Source: Campanula takesimana (Eukaryota; Streptophyta; Magnoliopsida; Asterales; Campanulaceae). Taken from it: a stretch of 64,000 nucleotides of DNA. This document shows positions 57,205-64,000 of this stretch, piece after piece; positions within the stretch are counted from its first letter, which is position 1; each line of letters opens with the position of its first letter. The notes below the pieces were generated by a model, which was not told where the DNA came from, ran no database searches, and worked only from the letters and a program-made list of their open reading frames with translations. The position numbers and the translations under genes were made by a program. Location of the stretch: positions 62,001 to 126,000 of the forward strand of contig JAOWBW010001914.1 in the NCBI GenBank assembly GCA_026119855.1. Reading direction: 5' to 3'.

Positions 57205-58277
57205 GGGCAAATTGCAATTTAGTTACCTGAGTTTTACACGATGTTTCAATTGGTTCCTGAATCCGTTTTTTCAGCAAATTGGTTACTCCAGTTTGTCATT
57301 TAGTTGCAATGTGGTATAAAAATGGATGGATTGTTAGTTTTTAATGAAATGGATGGAAACTCTAACAAGTTTCTTTTATAATTGCAAAGTGCACCCTCCA
57401 ACTCAACTTATTCACATTTTTACCCCATAATAAAAAATTTGTAACATCTAAAGACATTAATTAATAAACCTACAAATTCTAATTGTTTGTTTTAGAAAAA
57501 CTTGAGCAAAATAATAATAATTAAAAAAAAAAAAATCTTCTCGCTCTCACTTAAAAAACATTGGGCATTTTCTTAAGTATATTATGCATTGTCCGGAAAC
57601 AGTAAATTGACAAAAATTGCGCCGACAACCCACAATTTCTTGTGCAAAAACGTTTCTCCAGCCATCAATTTTTTGATTAGAAATGACAAAGAGATCATGA
57701 AGACAAGCACTACCAAACCCACTTGGATGGAGCAGAGAGAAAACAGTGGTCGCGAGAAGGGGGAGAAGGAACGTGGGTGGAGAGATCGCCATTTTTGGTG
57801 GTTTCCTTTGTTTTTTGACGGGCCAAAACACTGTTCCGCTCTGGATATCATATTTTATAATTTTAGTTAAATAAAATTAGTATTTTTATGAATGATATGT
57901 ATTTGTCATAAGTTAAATAAAATTATTATTTTTATGATAGATATCATAATTTTTATAATTTTGATGTAATAAATAAAATGAAAATGACTGAAACGCTAAT
58001 CTTTGGACATATGCATGCAAATTATGTTAGTTTTTAAACATTCGTTAGGAGTTAGGGGGTGAAGTGGGAAAATTTAAATTGTAGGGTTAACCATTGCAAT
58101 TTTGAAAGAAGCTCGTTAGGTTTTTCATCCACTTTTGTTAGTTTTTAAACGATCCATCCATTTTTATACCACATTGCAACTAAATGACAAACTGGAGTAA
58201 CCAATTTGCTGAAAAACGGATTCAGGAACCAATTGAAACGTTGTGTAAAACTCAGGTAACTAAATTGCAATTTGCCC
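57205..58277. mobile_element. MULE-type MITE (same family as 20437-29174)
   Basis: The termini GGGCAAATTGCAATTTAGTTA are exact inverted repeats, flanked by the 9-bp duplication TTATGGAAA (57196-57204 and 58278-58286). The arms continue with CAATTGGTTCCTGAATCCGT and TTTGTCATTTAGTTGCAATG, inverted at the other side. The interior 57545-57850 carries overlapping minus- and plus-strand ORFs (for example 57582-57851 minus) of unknown nature. It may be a captured host fragment. Confidence 0.92.
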
Positions 58278-58369
58278 TTATGGAAATGGGACAATCTTTA
58301 TGGGACAAACAAAAATGGTAAGTAGGATTATCTTTCCAGGACGGACATAATAGAACATTTACCTTTTAC

Positions 58370-59480
58370 TAAGGTAAAATAGCAACAATTTTTTATGAAA
58401 AAAAAAAATAGAATATTGACTAATATGGTTTGGTCAACTTTAGTGCAGTCCATTGACTGGACATGTGAGAGTTTAACATAGTCCATACTTCGATACTTAA
58501 ATTATTTCAGCTAAGCTTTTGTCCCAAATACATCACTATTCTGTTTGGTCTAGTGTCCCCTATGTCAAATGACCTGAACTGAATAATCACAGAAATTTCA
58601 ATCAAGTAATGTACTCTAGGGCGAGAAAAGAGTCTACCTTCGAAAAGGCTAATTAGAAAATGATACTTTACTTTCCTTAGTGTTGGTACTTAATAAATGT
58701 TTGGGCATGTATCCAATTGTTGTGTGTATAAGATATGTGGGGGGGGGGGGGGAGGGGTTGGTTTGAATGAAATTGAAAAGTAAATAGTTTCTAAAATGCA
58801 CTTTTAAAGTGAAACATCACCCAGTATAGATAGTGGACTCTTTTAAAGGAATGAAGGGAGTGATGCATATGAGAATCTGCTAGACCGTCTAGATCTTAAT
58901 CTAGGTATAGTGACGTGCGTTACATTAATCTGTTGTATCCTTCTTGGATATTTTCTAATCGTCACAGTTGGCAAAGTATGGGAGTGACTAGAAAAACAAA
59001 TGTGAAAACAGGAAAATCAGTGGCAGTTATTGTAATTTAAGAAATAATCAAGCCGATTGATTAACCTGCAATACACGTGTAGACGCTAAGTTTACCCTAA
59101 AGTCTGGCTATAAATACACCTTAACACTTACCTGATGGTATGCACATGTGCCCCCATTTCCCTTTGTACGGCGGTGATGAACATTTCTCTTGAGGATGAA
59201 GATAACAGTGATGATTGTTGTGAGATGTTAATCGCTTTCAACAATCGTATCAACAAGCATCGAAAAATTTGGTAGGTGCCAAGGTCTTCTTTTTTGTAAA
59301 GTGATCTGATTTTTTCCCGTATATTTGTTGATAATTGATGCTCCGTTTATCCGATCATTTATGATTTCTGGTGATTTTGTTGAATAGATTTGTCTGAATT
59401 AATGAAACTTCCCTGGTTTCCTATTGATACAACTTTTGCTATTAACTCATATTTGCTCATTAGAATGTATGTAGTTCAAT
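58370..59480 (+). repeat. segment P, copy B (paralogue of 29184-30420)
   Basis: Same order as copy A, without the MULE/CACTA insertion: GACTAATATGGTTTGGTCAAC at 58418-58438 is the empty site. A poly-G tract at 58740-58751 lies within it. Confidence 0.85.
59109..59271 (+). CDS. promoter and first exon, copy B, unknown protein
   Basis: TATAAATA (59109-59116), then ATG at 59177 opening MNISLEDEDNSDDCCEMLIA..., to a donor TG|GTAGGT at 59271/59272. The same TATA, acidic run, CCEML and donor occur in copy A, which argues for a real first exon. It could be the first exon of the BAH-domain gene 4.3 kb downstream, since T-segment DNA would then be its intron, but the phases do not match as read. I leave it unassigned. 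Confidence 0.45.
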
Positions 59481-59549
59481 TGTTGTTGGTTTCTGTTTTT
59501 TATAGAATGTAAACATGATGGCCACTTTATGGGCACATTCTATAATCTC

Positions 59550-60056
59550 ACCTTTGAGACAGTTATTTCTTAAACATTTTTGTGTACAACTAATAACTGA
59601 AAACTTTGCTCTGTGAAGATTTGTGGTGTTTGATTCTTGAGTATTTTCTTTTCTTCCAATTATTTGAATTGATTGAATGCATTGGCATGACAATGACAAC
59701 ATAAGTCTTTTAGGTGGTTGCAAAGTTTATCCGGGTCTTAGGTTGCTAACTAATTAATTGATACAAATTAGATCATCCCCCTCATCAAAAGGTCCAGTTA
59801 GCTCCAGATGAAGAATTGGCAATACATTGTATTTAGGAACTTCCAATCTACCATGAATAATATTTTGCTTTAAAGGAGATTCCACTCGATCAAGGCTTCA
59901 TTGCAGAATAACAGTACTTCTGAGAAATGGAATTATGAAGATAGTACCTGGTGAAAATAATAGTGTCATATATGTCTATATTCAAGCATAGGCGTACAAA
60001 TGATCAGTGCTAATTAATAGCACTGACTATAGTTGAATCCTCTTACCTAATGTATG
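59550..60056 (+). repeat. segment T, copy 2, left part
   Basis: Diverged copy of 55480-55990. Interrupted after CCTAATGTATG by the MITE and LTR element, resuming at 62907. Confidence 0.85.
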
Positions 60057-60064
60057 CTCCCTCC

Positions 60065-60801
60065 TATTGGGGAATTGGGGGGATCTCCGCATCCACGAGC
60101 CCATATTAGCAGTCATCAATATAGAGAAAACAATTCAACACATGAATAAAGTAATATGAAAGAACAAATAACACCGATGTTTGATAACCCAGTTCATCAA
60201 CACATGACTACATCTGGGGTTAGCCAGGATATCATTATAATAATATATGTAAAGATTACAACTTTAGCACATGTGCTTACATAGATCTAGCAGGGCTACT
60301 CTCCAATAATAATCTCTCTCACCAATATATTATTATCTCACCTCCTCCAAGAACATACAAACAAGATGACCATCGCCGGGTTGTAGGATCGCCCCCCATG
60401 GCTCTCCTAGGCCCCCGGCCCCCTCCTAGACACTATTTTGTGGCTCTCCTTGATATCCTAACTTTCTCCTATCAAGCACACTTGTTTATGGATGAAATTA
60501 TGTTTATATAGGTGTACAAGGAAGCCCTGAGTCGTTTGGAAGAGATTGCATCAAAATAGGAAACAAAGACAAAAGACTGGTTTATTCCCGGCAGGGCGGG
60601 CGAGCGCCCGGTCCTAGAGCGGGCGAGCGCCCGGTCCACCAGGTTGTCCCTCCCCGTCTTGTCTTGCTCGGTGACCCACCTCAGCCCTCCGTAGCAGCTT
60701 GTTTCCTCCTCCTTGAACTCCTCTTGACCTCTACCAACTCCCCATGACTTAGACTCCTTCTCCCATTTGCTTCCTTATAGTTTAGGACTCCAATCCCAAC
60801 A
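60065..60801 (-). repeat. 3' LTR of the small LTR element
   Basis: Matches 61884-62623 with several substitutions. It has a minus-strand TATA box CCTATATAAAC at about 60503-60512 and a CGGGCGAGCGCCCG palindrome pair at 60595-60635. Confidence 0.88.
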
Positions 60802-61883
60802 ATCTACCACCTAGAGACTAAACCCATAAGCATAGAAACCATCCCGTCAAACTCCCACCACGAAGATGACCTCCACCACATATTGTGACGCCGTGCACTA
60901 ATCTCCTCCTTTATGATGATGATGAGTCTCCACGAGCCTCCACACCCTCCTCCTTTCACCATGTTGAGCCTCCACGCTCTTCCACCATGAGCCTCCACAC
61001 CAAAGTATTAAGGTGAGTTGAAACCAAGCGACGCTTCAACCTTTCCGTGTTAGATTCTTCTTGCCTCCCCATATCAACTTCTACCTTGATTTCTTTGCAA
61101 GACTAACTTCAACTTCTCCCTCCTAGATCCACTCCCCCTTGTAATGCTCCCCATGAAACCCGGACACACCTTGCTTCTTGCATTGTCTTCTTGTGGTCTT
61201 TTCTTGCTCTTTGTTAGGGCCACTTGACTCCCACTGCGTTGTAACTTTTTGAGTCACTCTCCTCCTAACATGCCGTTCATTGATCTCTCTCCGTTTTTCA
61301 CCAATAGGCCTCTCTTCGCGCCTCTTTCTCCCACCCGGAACGAATTTGATGTTGTCGGTAGAGTACAACATCCTCCTATCTCCCCATCCGTCGTTTGAGA
61401 GAAGTCCTCCTCTTCCCGCATGGTCGAACCGGCTTATACCACTCACCTTTGCATCGTCGGTTGCTTACGCAAGTGTCTGATGCATTCCTCCTCTTCTTTC
61501 ATATTTTTCTCCAACCACCTTGACTGCCCCAAGATCCCTTGAACACCTCCTGATCCATCTTGATCTCTGCATCTCCAAATCCCACCTCGAATCTCTGCAG
61601 ATCTCATAAGAAACAAACGAACTGTTCAGACTTTCTGATCTTCCGCACGATCGTTGACCTATTTGGCACGTGTCTTGATTCAACCATAAACCCTAGCAGC
61701 TCTCAGATTTACACTGCACGTCTTCCACACGAAGAATGTGCACTGCACGAAATCTGCACGTGCGCTGCACCAAGCCTGCACGTGCATTGCACGAATTCTG
61801 CACGTGCGCTGCACGAAAATATGTTGTCTCTTTTCTTCACCTTGGATCTCCCCTAGATCTCAAACCAAAGCTCTGATACCAGT
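60802..61883 (-). other. interior of the small LTR element
   Basis: There is no retroviral domain. The minus ORF 61123-61446 is rich in R, K and E (RRVTQKVTTQWESSGPNKEQ) and may be a gag remnant or captured host sequence. I cannot assign it. 61741-61820 has three GCACGTGC palindromes in an imperfect tandem repeat. Confidence 0.5.
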
Positions 61884-62623
61884 TGTTGGGGAATTGGGGG
61901 ATCTCCGCATCCACTAGCCCATATTAGCAGTCATCAATATGGAGAAAGCAATTCAACACATGAATAAAGTAATATGAAAGAAAAAATAACACCGATGTTT
62001 GATAACCCAGTTTATCAACACATGACTACATCTGGGGGCACTTAGCCAGGATATCATTATAATAATATATGTAAAGATTATAACTTTAGCACATGCGCTC
62101 ACATAGATCTAGCAGGGCTACTCTCCAATAATAATCTCTCTCACCAATATATTATCATCTCACCTCCCCCAAGAACACACAAACAAGATGACCATGGCCG
62201 GGTTGTAGGATCGCCCCCCATGGCTCTCCTAAACCTTCGGCCCCTTCTTAGACACTATTTTGTGGCTCTCCTTGATATCCTAACTTTCTCCTATCAAGCA
62301 CACTTGCTTATGGACGAAATTATGCTTATATAGGTGTACAAGAAAGCCCTAAGTCGTTTAGAAGAGATTGCATCAAAATAGGAAACAAAGACAAAAAACT
62401 GGTTTCTGCCGGGCAGGGCGGGCGAGCGCCCGGTCCCAGGGCGCGCGAGCGCCCGGTCCACCAGGTTGTCCCTCCCCGTTTTGTCTTGCTCGGTGACCCC
62501 CTTCAGCCCTCCGTAGCAGCTTGTTTCCTCCTCCTTGAACTCCTCTTGACCTCTACCAACTCCCCATGACTTAGACTCCTTCTCCCCTTTGCTTCCTTAT
62601 AGTTTAGGACTCGAATCCCAACA
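61884..62623 (-). repeat. 5' LTR of the small LTR element
   Basis: TGTTGGGGAATTGGG at the left and CCCAACA at the right. Minus-strand TATA box CCTATATAAG at 62325-62334, with the palindrome cluster at 62410-62455 upstream of it. Confidence 0.88.
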
Positions 62624-62906
62624 CCTACGTCCCATCCGATTTAGAATTTTTTCTCTCGACATGGGGATTAAGAAATACAACTATAATAAGAGGAAAGAGA
62701 ATGAGTAGAGGAGGTGTTGTAACTATGAAAAGTAAAATAAGAGAGAGAATGAGTGGGAAGAATAGTAAAGGGATTGTTGTTGTGAGTATGACAAGTGGAT
62801 CCCATTGAATATAAAAGTAATATAACCTTTCCATTTTGGGCCGTCCTAAGTCGAGTGGGACGCAAAAAATGGCAAAGTGTCCTAAATTAAGCGGGACATA
62901 GGGAGT

Positions 62907-63480
62907 ATGTAGTAATGTACTGACAATACAGAACCTCCAATAAAGGAGTAGTTGAAGATATAAAGCCATGTATTTGAGTTTATGTTGAACATCTGTCCTT
63001 TTATTTCATTATTTTGAAAATTTCTGTTTCAAAATAAATAATTTGGTAAATTAGCGGTGGTCTGCCGTATATAAATTGCAGTTACCTGCAATCAAAATTT
63101 GCAAGCTGGTATGAACAAAGATGGATGTCTTTTTTTTTTTTTTTTTGCGATAAAATTACACACACTGAATGTGTAGATACAAGTAAAACTTGGTACGGAA
63201 TCAAAGTAGTTTGTAAATACAAGTAATATTTCAGCTCATCTCCTACATATTCGACCGAGTTGATTTGACTAAGCTTGGCTCATAACTCAATATTAGCTAC
63301 TACCTTCGTTCTAAAATGAATCTCCAATTTTGTCTTTTATCAATAACAAAAATAGACATTCAAAGATTAAGTGAGTAATACATGCTGTGAATAACATATG
63401 GTTGCCAGGATGGTATCTTAAAAAGAGATTCAAGTTCCAATAAAGTGAGTAATACATGCTGTGAAGAACAGACACTTACA
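62907..63480 (+). repeat. segment T, copy 2, right part
   Basis: Continues the T segment with TAGTAATGTACTGACAATAC, matching 55992 onward. An additional short direct repeat, AAGTGAGTAATACATGCTGTGAA, occurs at 63369 and 63438. Confidence 0.85.
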
Positions 63481-63612
63481 AATTGAGGTCTTTGACCAGA
63501 ATTTAACTTTGGACCCCAAATCTCACAAACCAGCCTTGCATAGAGAAACCTAGAAATTCTGAGTTTGCTTTAAGTCACCTATTGTTTACCTTGTATATTG
63601 TGACTTTTGTAG

Positions 63613-63947
63613 GTTACCGTGTATTGGTGAGATCATCGGTAAATGAGAAGGCCCCTTATGTGAGACGTGTGATGAAATTCGAAGTTGGTCATAAGGAGGG
63701 AACGAAGGTTCGGGTAAGGTGGTACTATCTGCCAGAGGAGACGAGGGAGTAGATGTTTCCATGGTGAAAAAGAAGTGTACTTGTCAGGCCACTATGATGT
63801 TCAGATGGCTGACACCATCTTGGGCAAGTGTATTGTTCACACTTTGAAGAATTACATGAAACTTAAAGATGTTAAATCCGAGGATCACTTTTGCCGATTC
63901 GAGTACAATGCTTCCACCGGAGAACTCTCCCCTGATCGTGTTGTAGT
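63613..63947 (+). pseudogene. BAH-domain exon of an EBS/SHL-like chromatin reader, frameshifted
   Basis: EBS and SHL are plant nuclear proteins with a BAH and a PHD domain that read histone marks and delay flowering. After the acceptor TTTTGTAG the exon reads YRVLVRSSVNEKAPYVRRV, KVRVRWYYLPEE, then in a shifted frame FHGEKEVYLSGHYDVQ, LGKCIVHTLKNY and FCRFEYNASTGELSPDRVVV, ending at a donor GT|GTGAGT (63947/63948). These match the BAH core of that family (RWYYRPEES, FHGAKE, GKC.VH, CRFEY, DRV). Bases are missing near 63749, shortening the loop and causing an in-frame TAG. Either a pseudogene or a sequencing error. The PHD exons would lie beyond the right edge. Confidence 0.85.
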
Positions 63948-64000
63948 GTGAGTAAAGATCTTCATATTTTTTATTTTTATTTTTTTAGAAAATCCGGTTT

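Larger units (their letters stand above)
60065..62623 (-). mobile_element. small non-autonomous LTR retrotransposon (copia-like ends)
   Basis: Two LTRs of about 740 bp (60065-60801 and 61884-62623) flank a 1.08-kb interior without gag or pol. The primer site CTGGTATCAGAGCTTTGG touches the right LTR on the minus strand (61865-61883) and a purine tract GGTGGTAGAT touches the left LTR (60802-60812), so it reads on the minus strand. The flanks CCTCC and CCTAC are a 5-bp duplication with one change. The first base pair of the left LTR is TA in place of TG. It must rely on another element's enzymes. Confidence 0.88.
60057..62905. mobile_element. Stowaway-like MITE split by an LTR element
   Basis: The left stub CTCCCTCC (60057-60064) plus 62624-62905 together make a MITE: CTCCCT(A/C)CGTCCCATCC at one end and, reversed, CTCCCTATGTCCCGC at the other. 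The interior has the typical AAAGAGAATGAGT phrase. The paralogous T segment at 55979-55999 is unoccupied. Confidence 0.8.

Noticed and set aside
61560..61856. 98-codon plus ORF
   Set aside because: Antisense to the LTR element and partly made by the GCACGTGC repeat.

Overview
This window is nuclear DNA from a flowering plant, most likely a eudicot. The evidence is spliced genes with GT-AG introns, AT-rich intergenic DNA, and plant-type transposable elements: Stowaway MITEs, hAT, MULE and CACTA DNA transposons, and Ty1/copia and Ty3/gypsy LTR elements. There is also an endogenous plant pararetrovirus (Caulimoviridae). Nothing in it is bacterial. I cannot name the species.

Only one complete host gene is clear: the cytosolic leucyl-tRNA synthetase at 7677-10925 (+), read without interruption, with a 5'UTR intron. 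Its last ~100 codons and 3'UTR are repeated just downstream (11452-12037). Host pieces with weaker support are a possible last exon at 1984-2057, a first exon with TATA box present in two diverged copies (about 29865-30022 and 59109-59271), an isolated exon at 30624-30752, a small coiled-coil ORF at 54933-55232, and a BAH-domain exon of the EBS/SHL chromatin-reader family at 63613-63947 that carries a frameshift.

Layout. 1-1860: 3' end and LTR of a gypsy-like element. 2.6-6.8 kb: three hAT-type MITEs and three Stowaway MITEs. 6.9-12.0 kb: leucyl-tRNA synthetase and its partial duplicate. 12.0-14.8 kb: no recognisable gene. 14.8-20.3 kb: two broken copia elements, the LTR of one fused to the pol of the other. 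20.4-29.2 kb: a MULE-type element containing an 8.1-kb CACTA element with TNP2-like and TNPA-like genes. 29.2-31.7 kb: a duplicated host segment.

The region from about 31.69 to 54.21 kb is a nested set up to four levels deep. A small MULE-like element with long terminal inverted repeats was hit in both arms. Its left arm holds a second MULE-like element, which holds a hAT element, which holds the pararetrovirus. Its right arm holds a Stowaway-like MITE, which holds a 4-kb solo gypsy LTR, which holds a gypsy element with two LTRs. Most levels have recognisable target-site duplications. From 54.2 to 64.0 kb lie further copies of the duplicated host segments, another MULE MITE, and a small non-autonomous LTR element inside the terminal repeat of a Stowaway-like MITE.

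The most unusual points are: the pararetrovirus has movement, coat and protease regions but no visible reverse transcriptase, and sits in an (AT)n tract; paralogous segments preserve empty sites that confirm several insertions; and three unrelated LTRs share clusters of CG-rich palindromes upstream of a TATA box. The mobile genes are mostly broken, so few of these elements could move on their own.
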